A stretch of DNA of 51,237 bases, from the NCBI GenBank assembly GCA_903789495.1, contig CAIFEQ010000012.1:1-51237 (forward strand), written 5' to 3'. Position 1 is the first letter of the stretch; every line of letters begins with the position of its first letter. The DNA is from an uncultured Erysipelotrichaceae bacterium (lineage in GTDB: Bacteria; Bacillota_I; Bacilli_A; Erysipelotrichales; Erysipelotrichaceae). Shown one piece after another: positions 32,491-39,627 of this stretch. The translations under genes were made by a program, and so were the position numbers. The notes under the pieces are model-generated. The model searched no databases. It saw only the letters and a list, made by a program, of their open reading frames with translations, and was not told the origin of the DNA.

Positions 32491-32733
32491 TCAGGCGGCA
32501 GGCTCTTCGGCAGAAGCCGCAGCAGCAGCCGCTTTTTTGGTGGTCGCTTTTGCCTGACCCTTCAGAGTTCTCAGAGCACGGGTGGAAACCTTGACTGTCT
32601 TGGGCTTGCCATCCACAATCATATGAACCTTCTGCAGGTTAACATTCCACTTGCGGCGGGCAGCCCGCAGAGAATGGGAACGTCTGTTTCCTGACAACGC
32701 TTTTTTACCGGATACGGCGCAGACTCTGGACAT
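32491..32733 (-). CDS. rpmB: 50S ribosomal protein L28
   Basis: An 80-residue L28. The core [28 protein letters not shown] and [11 protein letters not shown] is typical; the last 20 residues are an Ala/Lys/Glu extension ([15 protein letters not shown]) not found in the 62-residue bacillar form. TAAGGAGGT lies before the ATG. It is transcribed alone from a good promoter, as in most Firmicutes near the thiN/rpe block. Confidence 0.95.
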   Translation of the reverse strand: MSRVCAVSGKKALSGNRRSHSLRAARRKWNVNLQKVHMIVDGKPKTVKVSTRALRTLKGQAKATTKKAAAAAASAEEPAA

Positions 32734-32760
32734 GACCAGTACCTCCTTACTCTAAACGCT

Positions 32761-32789
32761 TAGATAATTTACCATGATTCAACTGAGAA
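32761..32789 (-). promoter_or_regulatory. rpmB promoter
   Basis: On the minus strand TTGCAT, a 17-bp spacer and TAAATT lie upstream of TAAGGAGGT and the ATG. Confidence 0.6.
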
Positions 32790-32867
32790 TGCAATAAAAA
32801 CGTGTTATCATGCGGGCTGAGCGCGGCGCGGGCCATTGTAAGTTTTTTTCACGCTGTGCACGGGCTG

Positions 32868-32876
32868 TGTTAGAAT
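32868..32876 (+). promoter_or_regulatory. Extended -10 (TGTTAGAAT) of ftsA-ftsZ
   Basis: Extended -10 element 31 nt before the GTG start of ftsA, with a partial -35 TTCACG at 17 bp. A second possible -10, TGTTATCAT, lies about 65 nt upstream. Confidence 0.6.
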
Positions 32877-32907
32877 TGGAAATGAATTTGAAGAAGAGGA
32901 GTCCATC

Positions 32908-34167
32908 GTGAACAAGAAACAGATTTTTGCCGCGATTGAAGTCACCGATCATGAGATTCATCTGATTGTCGGTGAATTTTTCAATACGCGGTTCAATATC
33001 ATCAAGGTGGAACGGGTGCCGGTCAGAGGACTGACCTATGATCATGTCACGGATCCGGAGGCCATAACCAAAGCCATCAGGAAGGCGGCAGACAATGTCG
33101 AGAACCTGGTCGGTGCGGCGGTACAGAAAGTCATTCTGGCGATCCCTTCCTATAATATGGAACGCAAGTCGCTGAAGTCGACGGTGCCGGTCACCGGCAT
33201 TGACGGAACCGTCACCATCGAGGATGTCCGCAAGGCCGTGCGCAAGGCCAGAAAGTACCAGCTGGATGACGCGCATGCCCTGATTCAGACGGTCTGCGTG
33301 CGCTATACGGTCAACGGCATCACCAGCCGGCGCATTCCCCTGAATGAAAAGGCCAATGCCCTGACGGTTGAGATTGATCTGCTGGCAGCCGACAAGCAGC
33401 TGGCCTATGACCTGGTCTCCTGCGTCGAAAAGTCGGGTCTGCAGGTCATGTCCATCTATCTGGATATCTATGCGGCAGCAAAGGAAGCTGCCCTGTTTGA
33501 GCAGGCGGTCAACCAGAACGTCATCCTGCTCAAGCTGGAGCGGGATTCGACGACCCTTGGTCTGCTGTCCCATGGCAAGCTGGCAACATGCATGATTCAT
33601 CCCGCCGGCATCGGCGATCTGGCCAAGGCCGTTCATACCCAGTACGGTCTGCAGGAGGATGTCGCCTGCGAGCTGATCAAGTACAGTGCAAAGCTGGATG
33701 AGGACAGCCATTCCGACTATCCGATCCACATCTGGTCGGAGCATGACAAGGCCAGAAAGATCAGCGAAAAAGAACTCTGTACATGCATTCAGGCAGGTGT
33801 GGAAAAGTGGCTTGGGGAAATGGAGCAATTGTGTTCGCCAATCTTGCAAGCAGGACCGACTGTCGTTATAATTACGGGAGAAGGCGGCGAAATGCAAGGT
33901 TTAAACGTGGAATTGCAGCGCCGTCTTGGTTGTGAAGTCCGCAATTACATCCCGGAAACACTGGGAGGAAGAAATGCCGGACTGACTGCCTGTCTCGGTC
34001 TGTTCTACGCCTATCAGGACAACCTGCCGATCTCAGGAAATGCAGATTCAAGCATCGATCTGGATGCCTTCATGAAGTCGGTGTCCTACCGGGACAAGGA
34101 AAAGTCCGAAAACCAGGAAGACACCTTTACCAAGAAACTGATGGGTCTCTTCGATGGACACAAGTAA
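32908..34167 (+). CDS. ftsA: Cell division protein FtsA (divergent)
   Basis: An actin-fold membrane tether for FtsZ, 419 residues, starting at GTG with GAGGAG upstream. Evidence: position before ftsZ, the adenosine-binding [14 protein letters not shown] near the C-terminus, the phosphate-2-like [13 protein letters not shown]2-type region [27 protein letters not shown], and an amphipathic C-terminal helix ([14 protein letters not shown]) for membrane binding. The first phosphate loop reads IEVTDHEIH instead of the usual DIGTSK, so ATP binding may be altered. Function is inferred mostly from context and domain order. Confidence 0.85.
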   Translation: MNKKQIFAAIEVTDHEIHLIVGEFFNTRFNIIKVERVPVRGLTYDHVTDPEAITKAIRKAADNVENLVGAAVQKVILAIPSYNMERKSLKSTVPVTGIDGTVTIEDVRKAVRKARKYQLDDAHALIQTVCVRYTVNGITSRRIPLNEKANALTVEIDLLAADKQLAYDLVSCVEKSGLQVMSIYLDIYAAAKEAALFEQAVNQNVILLKLERDSTTLGLLSHGKLATCMIHPAGIGDLAKAVHTQYGLQEDVACELIKYSAKLDEDSHSDYPIHIWSEHDKARKISEKELCTCIQAGVEKWLGEMEQLCSPILQAGPTVVIITGEGGEMQGLNVELQRRLGCEVRNYIPETLGGRNAGLTACLGLFYAYQDNLPISGNADSSIDLDAFMKSVSYRDKEKSENQEDTFTKKLMGLFDGHK

Positions 34168-34183
34168 GAGAGGATATTCGTTT

Positions 34184-35281
34184 ATGTCAGAATCGTACAA
34201 TCAGATTGCGAAGATCAAGGTATTCGGTATCGGCGGAGCCGGTGGAAATGCCGTCAATCGCATGGTTCAGGACGGCGTGCAGGGCGTCGAATTCTATGTC
34301 GCCAACACCGATCTGCAGGCACTGGATTATTCTCCGGTCGCAAACAAGATTCAGCTGGGCAACGAAGGACTGGGTGCCGGCGGGAATCCGGATAACGGGC
34401 GCAAGGCAGCAGTCGAGAGTGAAGCGGATATCCGTAAAGCCATCGAAGGCGCTGACATGGTCTTCCTGACGGCCGGCATGGGCGGCGGTACCGGTACCGG
34501 TGCCTCGCCGCTGTTTGCCAAGATCGCCAAGGAAATGGGCTGTCTGACGGTCGGAATCGTGACGACGCCGTTCACGTTCGAAGGCCGCAAGAGAATGCAG
34601 CAGGCCCAGATGGGGATCGAGCAGCTGAAGGAATATGTTGACAGCCTGATCATCATCTCGAATAACAAGGTCCTGGAGGTCATCGGACACATTCCGTTCG
34701 AGGAAGCCTTCAAGGAAGCAGACAATATCCTCCGTCAGGGTGTCCAGACGATTACCGATCTGATTGCCGTCCCGGCCATGATCAACCTGGATTTCGCCGA
34801 TATCAAGAGCGTCATGGAAGGGCAGGGCAGTGCCCTGATCGGCATCGGCATGGCCAGCGGGGACAACAAGGCAGAAGAGGCAGCGGTCAAGGCTGTGCAG
34901 TCACCTCTGCTGGAAGGCCAGATCACCGGTGCCAAGAACGCCATCGTCAACGTGACCGGCGGCGCCAACATGTCTGTGTATGATGCCCAGACGGCCGTGG
35001 ATGCGATCCGCGAAGCAGCCGGCAATGATATCGACATCATCTTCGGTGTGGCCATCAACGAACAGCTCGGCGAGAGCATCATCGTGACGGTCATCGCGAC
35101 CGGCTTCGATCTGCCCGGCAAGGACAGCAAGGAGCAGGCTGCCGAAGCCGCTGCCGCGGCTGACGGCGTCGTTGCCAATGAGGATGATACGAATCTGGGC
35201 TTCGGCTCGGAAACGGCTGAAGAAAAGGTCGAAACCGTCGAGGAAGACGATTCCGGCATTCCGAACTTCTTCCGCGGCTGA
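34184..35281 (+). CDS. ftsZ: Cell division protein FtsZ
   Basis: Tubulin-like GTPase that forms the Z-ring. The 365-residue protein has [13 protein letters not shown], the tubulin signature [38 protein letters not shown], and [11 protein letters not shown]. An acidic linker leads to the C-terminal peptide [10 protein letters not shown], which binds FtsA/EzrA-type partners. The ATG at 34184 with AGAGAGGA is chosen; the in-frame ATG at 34154 lies in the ftsA end. Ends at a strong terminator. Confidence 0.97.
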   Translation: MSESYNQIAKIKVFGIGGAGGNAVNRMVQDGVQGVEFYVANTDLQALDYSPVANKIQLGNEGLGAGGNPDNGRKAAVESEADIRKAIEGADMVFLTAGMGGGTGTGASPLFAKIAKEMGCLTVGIVTTPFTFEGRKRMQQAQMGIEQLKEYVDSLIIISNNKVLEVIGHIPFEEAFKEADNILRQGVQTITDLIAVPAMINLDFADIKSVMEGQGSALIGIGMASGDNKAEEAAVKAVQSPLLEGQITGAKNAIVNVTGGANMSVYDAQTAVDAIREAAGNDIDIIFGVAINEQLGESIIVTVIATGFDLPGKDSKEQAAEAAAAADGVVANEDDTNLGFGSETAEEKVETVEEDDSGIPNFFRG

Positions 35282-35294
35282 CATGCAGGAATGA

Positions 35295-35319
35295 AGAGGA
35301 CTCCGGTCCTCTTTTTTTC
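35295..35319 (+). terminator. ftsZ terminator
   Basis: AGAGGAC / GTCCTCT stem, TCCG loop, run of T. Confidence 0.92.
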
Positions 35320-35364
35320 TGGTTTCAGCCGGCTGCAAATTTGCAGGGATCTGGAAAAAAGCAT

Positions 35365-35392
35365 TTGACTTTCAGAAAACAGTTGCTAGAAT
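35365..35392 (+). promoter_or_regulatory. Promoter of the T-box/metNIQ operon
   Basis: TTGACT, 16 bp spacer, extended -10 TGCTAGAAT ending at 35392; start site about 35399. Confidence 0.75.
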
Positions 35393-35398
35393 TAGGGG

Positions 35399-35655
35399 CA
35401 GAAAGCTGTGAAAGGAAGAGTAGTCAGAGGAAAGTCTTCCAGAGAGCTCCGGCAGGTGAAAGGGAGCAGATGGAACTCTGAGGAACATGGTCCTGGAGCT
35501 GCATGGCCGATATTCAGGTCATGACGGGGATTCCCGTTACAGATGCGGGTATGCTGGTACCCAGTGAGGCTGCTGCAGTGATGCCGCGGCGAAAATAAGG
35601 TGGTAACACGTGGTCTGATGATCCCGTCCTTATGCAAAGGACGGGATTTTTGTTT
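35399..35655 (+). promoter_or_regulatory. T-box leader, methionine-specific
   Basis: This fills most of the 403-bp gap between ftsZ and metN. It has the Stem I features AGTA, CAGAGAG and GGTGAAAG, a specifier region GGAAC-ATG-GTCC with the Met codon ATG at 35487-35489, the T-box AAGGTGGTAACACGTGG at 35597-35613, and a terminator ATCCCGTCCTT / AAGGACGGGAT with T-run at 35621-35654. The TGGT of the antiterminator bulge would pair with an ACCA tRNA end. Uncharged tRNA-Met should allow expression of the methionine transporter genes downstream. Confidence 0.92.
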
Positions 35656-35684
35656 CCCGTCTCCAGAAAGGAAGGAGAAACAGG

Positions 35685-36710
35685 ATGATTGAAATCGAGC
35701 ACGTGATCAAGAAGTATGCGGCCGGTTCGGCCGGCGAAGCCGTGCAGGCGGTCAACGATGTGTCGCTGACCATCCAGGATGGCGAGATCTTCGGCATCAT
35801 CGGCTATTCCGGGGCCGGCAAGAGTACGCTGGTCCGGCTGATCAATCAGCTTGAGCAGCAGGACGCCGGCGATGTGCGCATCGACGGCCGCACGATGTCG
35901 AACCTGCCGCGGAAAGAGCTGAATCAGCGCCGGCAGAAGATCGGCATGATCTTCCAGCACTTCAACCTGCTGTGGTCGCGCACCGTGCAGGAAAATGTGG
36001 AACTGCCGCTGGAGTTTGCCGGCGTGGACCGGGCCGCCCGGAGCGAAAAAGCCCGGCTGCTGATCCGGCGCGTCGGTTTGGAAGGCAAGGAAAACGCCTA
36101 TCCCAGCGAGCTGTCCGGCGGTCAGAAACAGCGCGTGGGCATTGCCCGGGCGCTGATGAATGATCCGCACATTCTGCTCAGCGATGAGGCTACCAGTGCC
36201 CTGGATCCGGATACGACGGTTCAGATCCTGGAACTGCTGCGCGACATCAACCGCGAGCTGGGCATCACGATTGTCCTGATCACCCACCAGATGGAAGTCG
36301 TGCAGAAGATCTGCACCCGGGTGGCCGTCATGGACAACGGCCGGATCGTCGAGACCGGCACGGTCAAGCAGCTCTTCGAACACCCGCAGAACGAAATCAC
36401 CCGCCGCTTCGTTCAGAACATCCAGGGGGCGATGACCATCGAAAACCTGGCCCTGTCTCTGAAGCAGCGTCAGCCGGACAGCCAGGTGCTGCGGCTGACC
36501 TTCACGGGCGACAACGCCGACGAACCGATCATCGCCGAAGCCGTGCGGCAGGTCAGCTTCCCGGTCTCGATCGTGGACTCCACGATCACGACCTCGCAGC
36601 AGGGCGAGATGGGGGTGACCTACCTGCATCTCTACGGCGGCAGCGATCAGGAGTACAACGCGTTCATCACCTACCTGGTGGGACGCAACGTGAAAGTGGA
36701 GGTGCTGTGA
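35685..36710 (+). CDS. metN: Methionine ABC transporter ATPase MetN
   Basis: A 341-residue ABC ATPase driving methionine uptake. Walker A GYSGAGKST (near 39-47), Q-loop region, signature LSGGQKQRVGIARAL, Walker B ILLSDEATSALDPDTT. The C-terminal NIL domain (about 265-341) binds methionine for feedback inhibition in MetN. GGAAGGAG precedes the ATG. The Met-specific T-box upstream independently supports methionine as substrate. Confidence 0.95.
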   Translation: MIEIEHVIKKYAAGSAGEAVQAVNDVSLTIQDGEIFGIIGYSGAGKSTLVRLINQLEQQDAGDVRIDGRTMSNLPRKELNQRRQKIGMIFQHFNLLWSRTVQENVELPLEFAGVDRAARSEKARLLIRRVGLEGKENAYPSELSGGQKQRVGIARALMNDPHILLSDEATSALDPDTTVQILELLRDINRELGITIVLITHQMEVVQKICTRVAVMDNGRIVETGTVKQLFEHPQNEITRRFVQNIQGAMTIENLALSLKQRQPDSQVLRLTFTGDNADEPIIAEAVRQVSFPVSIVDSTITTSQQGEMGVTYLHLYGGSDQEYNAFITYLVGRNVKVEVL

Positions 36711-36711
36711 G

Positions 36712-37371
36712 ATGATCGATACTTCACTGCATCTGGATCAGCTGCTGACCGCGGTCGAAGAAACCGTCTTCATGACTCTGGTGTCGCTGGTCTTCGCGGT
36801 CCTCTTCGGTCTGCTGATCGGCATCCTGCTCTACTGCACCGGCAGCGGCGGCCTGTATGAAAACCGGATTGTCAACCGCATCGTGGATGTGATCGTCAAT
36901 GTCCTGCGGGCCATTCCGTTCATCATCCTGCTGATCATCCTGATTCCGCTCACCAAGCTGCTGGTCGGCACCATGCTGGGGGCCAAGGCAGCCATCCCGT
37001 CGCTGATCTTTGCGGCCGCCCCGTTCTATGCGCGCATGGTGGTCATCGCCTTCCAGGATATAGACAAGGGCACGCTGGAAGCCAGCAAGGCGATGGGCGC
37101 TTCCAGCTGGCAGATCATCTGCAAGGTGCTGATCCCGGAAGCGGCCCCGGCCCTGGTGTCCGGGGTGACCGTGACCGCAATCTCGCTGATCGGCTACACC
37201 GCCATGGCCGGAGCCATCGGGGCCGGAGGTCTGGGCAATCTGGCCTATCTCTATGGCTTTGCCCGCCGCAACAACGCGGTTCTGCTGACCTCGACGGCCA
37301 TCATCGTCCTCTTCGTCTTCGCCCTCCAGTGGGCGGGAGACGCCATTGTCAAAAAAATCGATAAACGCTGA
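36712..37371 (+). CDS. metI: Methionine ABC transporter permease MetI
   Basis: A 219-residue permease with five hydrophobic segments. The EAA loop EASKAMGASSWQIICKVLIPEA contacts MetN. VLRAIPFIILLIILIPLT and TAMAGAIGAGGLGNLA are typical of MetI. Starts 1 nt after the metN stop with GGAGGTG inside metN. Confidence 0.95.
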   Translation: MIDTSLHLDQLLTAVEETVFMTLVSLVFAVLFGLLIGILLYCTGSGGLYENRIVNRIVDVIVNVLRAIPFIILLIILIPLTKLLVGTMLGAKAAIPSLIFAAAPFYARMVVIAFQDIDKGTLEASKAMGASSWQIICKVLIPEAAPALVSGVTVTAISLIGYTAMAGAIGAGGLGNLAYLYGFARRNNAVLLTSTAIIVLFVFALQWAGDAIVKKIDKR

Positions 37372-37395
37372 ACTTCTGAAAGGGGAAAGAAAAAT

Positions 37396-38274
37396 ATGAA
37401 AAACTTCGTTAAGACACTGACTGTATCGGCAATTGCTCTGACTCTGACGGCATGCTCTTCTTCATCTTCTGCGGCAGCGGCAAGCGCGGCTGCCAGCACG
37501 GCGGCTTCCTCCGCCTCGGCGGAACCGGAAGTTCTGACGGTCATCGCCACGGCTAACCCGCATGCGGTGATTCTGGAAGAGGCCAGGCCGATCCTGCTGG
37601 AACAGTACAACATCGACCTGCAGGTGACCGTCACGGATGACTACTACACCCCGAACGAGGCCGTTTCCAACGGCGATGCGGATGCCAACTTCTTCCAGCA
37701 CATTCCGTTCTTCAACAACGAAAAGGCAACCAACGGCTATAAGATCTCGAATGTCGGCGGCGTGGAAATCGAACCCTTCGGCATCTACTCCCAGACCATC
37801 ACCGATGTCGCAGATGTCCCGGACGGGGCGGAGGTTGTCATCTCCAATTCGGTCGCCGATAACGGCCTCATCCTGGCCATCCTGGACAGTGCCGGTCTGG
37901 TGAATCTGCCGGATGACGCCGACGTGCTGACGATCACGATCGCCGATATCGATAACGACGAAAACAACCCGAAGCATCTGCAGTTCACGGAAGTCAAGCC
38001 GGAACTGCTGGTCACCGCCTATGAAAACGGCGAAGGGGATCTGGTCGCCATCAACGGCAACTATGCGATTCAGGGCGGCCTGAAGCCGGCGGAAGATGCA
38101 CTGATTCTGGAAGCCGCCGATGCCAGCAACCCCTATGTCAACATCGTTGCCTGCCAGGAAGGCCACGAGAATGACTACAAGATCCAGGCGCTGATCACGG
38201 TCCTGCAGAGTGAGGAAATCAAGGACTTCATCCGCAGCAACTGGCCTGATGGTTCGGTCATTCCGGCTGAATAA
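37396..38274 (+). CDS. metQ: Methionine-binding lipoprotein MetQ
   Basis: The substrate-binding lipoprotein of the MetNIQ importer, 292 residues. Lipobox LTAC is followed by a Ser/Ala-rich spacer of about 25 residues, then the NlpA/MetQ domain: ATANPHAVILEEARPILLEQ, DANFFQHIPFFNNE, ISNSVADNGLILAILDSAGL, and AINGNYAIQGGL. The spacer resembles those of other lipoproteins in this window. GAAAGGGG precedes the ATG. Last gene of the T-box operon. Confidence 0.95.
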   Translation: MKNFVKTLTVSAIALTLTACSSSSSAAAASAAASTAASSASAEPEVLTVIATANPHAVILEEARPILLEQYNIDLQVTVTDDYYTPNEAVSNGDADANFFQHIPFFNNEKATNGYKISNVGGVEIEPFGIYSQTITDVADVPDGAEVVISNSVADNGLILAILDSAGLVNLPDDADVLTITIADIDNDENNPKHLQFTEVKPELLVTAYENGEGDLVAINGNYAIQGGLKPAEDALILEAADASNPYVNIVACQEGHENDYKIQALITVLQSEEIKDFIRSNWPDGSVIPAE

Positions 38275-38288
38275 GGAATACACTGCAA

Positions 38289-38320
38289 GGTCTTTCCCGG
38301 ACGGGAAAGGCCTTTTCTGT
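38289..38320 (+). terminator. metNIQ terminator
   Basis: GGTCTTTCCC / GGGAAAGGCC stem (one G-T pair), GGAC loop, T-rich tail. Confidence 0.88.
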
Positions 38321-38324
38321 TTTG

Positions 38325-38333
38325 TGTTATACT
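38325..38333 (+). promoter_or_regulatory. Extended -10 (TGTTATACT) of the Nudix gene cluster
   Basis: Extended -10 element directly after the metQ terminator, 36 nt before the Nudix ATG; likely drives the genes to rluB. Confidence 0.6.
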
Positions 38334-38369
38334 AGTGAGGCATTCGGTTGCAGAAAGGCTGGACACTTG

Positions 38370-38795
38370 ATGGATCACTATGAAAAAGCCTGCGGTGCGG
38401 TGGTTCTGCGGAAACAGGACACTCATCTCGAAGTTCTGCTGATTCAGCAGAATGACGGACACTGGGGATTTCCGAAGGGACACGTCGAGAAGCACGAGAC
38501 AGAGCAGGAAACCGCTCTGCGCGAGGTGCGGGAGGAGACCGGCCTGGAGGTGGAGATCTTCAGCAGTTTCCGGCAGGAAACGCACTATCAGCCCAGTCCG
38601 GGTGTGCACAAGGATGTCGTGTATTTCCTGGCCCGCCCGGTCGGCGGTGCGGAAAGCATGCAGAGGGAAGAACTGCAGGACATGCAGTGGCTCAGGCTGG
38701 CGGACGCGCAGTCGGCAATCACTTACGAAAATGATGTCGAACTGCTGCGCTCAGCCATCCGATATTACCGGAGTCATGAATCTGAAGGCGAGTGA
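38370..38795 (+). CDS. Nudix hydrolase (Ap4A hydrolase-like)
   Basis: A 141-residue Nudix protein. The full Nudix box GHVEKHETEQETALREVREETGL is present with all metal-binding Glu. GAVVLRKQD near the N-terminus and GFPKGHVE fit the diadenosine tetraphosphate hydrolase branch; other nucleotide substrates are possible. The ATG at 38370 follows AAAGG at a slightly long distance; the frame is open 16 codons upstream through the promoter. The next gene starts 20 nt inside its end. Confidence 0.88.
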   Translation: MDHYEKACGAVVLRKQDTHLEVLLIQQNDGHWGFPKGHVEKHETEQETALREVREETGLEVEIFSSFRQETHYQPSPGVHKDVVYFLARPVGGAESMQREELQDMQWLRLADAQSAITYENDVELLRSAIRYYRSHESEGE

Positions 38796-39618
38796 ACGGC
38801 ACCGCATCCGGATCGCCGGCTGGCAGAACGGGAAGGGACTGCTGCTGGCGGATGATGTGCTCTGCGGCCGCTTTGTCTGGCAGCAGACGGATGAAAAGAC
38901 GGTCTTCTGGCAGCTGGAACATCTGTCGGATCAGGCCGATGACGAGATGTACTGCCGCTTTGTGCAGCGGATCAGCGAAGCCCTGATCGACACGGTGCAT
39001 CCCCTCTATCTGCAGACTGCCATTCCCGCTGCCCTGCGGCAGCGGCAGCTGCTCAACGGCCAGATGTACTATGCCAAGGGACAGCAGCTGCAGAAGGCGG
39101 TTGAGCCCTGGCGGTTTCTGCTGCCGGACCGGGCCTTTGATGCGGAAGGCTATCTGATCAACCAGCATCTGACCAGGGCGCTGCCCTTCGGTTTCTTTGA
39201 CAGTGAAAGCCGCGGCTGCGGCTGGATCAGCGGCTGGAACCTGCTGCGCATGAACGGGCAGGAACAGACCATGCGGGAAACGGCGGGGGATCTGTCGCAC
39301 TGGGATCCCACCGGCAAGCTGCTGGGGCAGTCGGTCGGTCCGCTTCTCCTCTATCTGCGCGGCAGAGGCCTGCCGGTGCGCATGCATGTGGCAGAGGGCA
39401 GACGTGCCGAAGCGCTGATGAATCAGAGCACCAGCGGCATCGTGATGTATATGCACAGCCGCGGCGCCCACTATGCGGCCTACCGCCGGCGCAGTCCCGA
39501 TCATTTTCACTTCTATAATGCGGTTTACGGACGCACCGATCAGGTGCTGTCCGGGGAAGCGTTTCTCAAAACCTATTCCGTTCTTCCGGTTATGGCAGTA
39601 CTGACAGTCTCTGAGTGA
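38776..39618 (+). CDS. Unknown protein, papain-like cysteine peptidase fold suspected
   Basis: A 280-residue cytoplasmic protein (no signal peptide) that I do not recognise as a named family. The second half has the order of a papain-like/C39-type active site: a Cys in SRGCGWISGWNLL (about residue 149), a His in SRGAHYAAY (about 231), and an Asn or Asp in FHFYNAVYG (about 246). The N-terminal half is rich in Gln, Leu and aromatic residues without known motif. It starts inside the Nudix gene (20-nt overlap, GGAG 2-3 nt before ATG) and is followed after 9 nt by the surface glucosaminidase gene. The peptidase idea is inference from motif order only. Confidence 0.6.
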   Translation: MNLKASERHRIRIAGWQNGKGLLLADDVLCGRFVWQQTDEKTVFWQLEHLSDQADDEMYCRFVQRISEALIDTVHPLYLQTAIPAALRQRQLLNGQMYYAKGQQLQKAVEPWRFLLPDRAFDAEGYLINQHLTRALPFGFFDSESRGCGWISGWNLLRMNGQEQTMRETAGDLSHWDPTGKLLGQSVGPLLLYLRGRGLPVRMHVAEGRRAEALMNQSTSGIVMYMHSRGAHYAAYRRRSPDHFHFYNAVYGRTDQVLSGEAFLKTYSVLPVMAVLTVSE

Positions 39619-39627
39619 TAAGGATTC

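Noticed and set aside
34154-34183. ATG at 34154 as ftsZ start
   Set aside because: It lies in the ftsA 3' end; the ribosome site fits 34184 and homologs start there.
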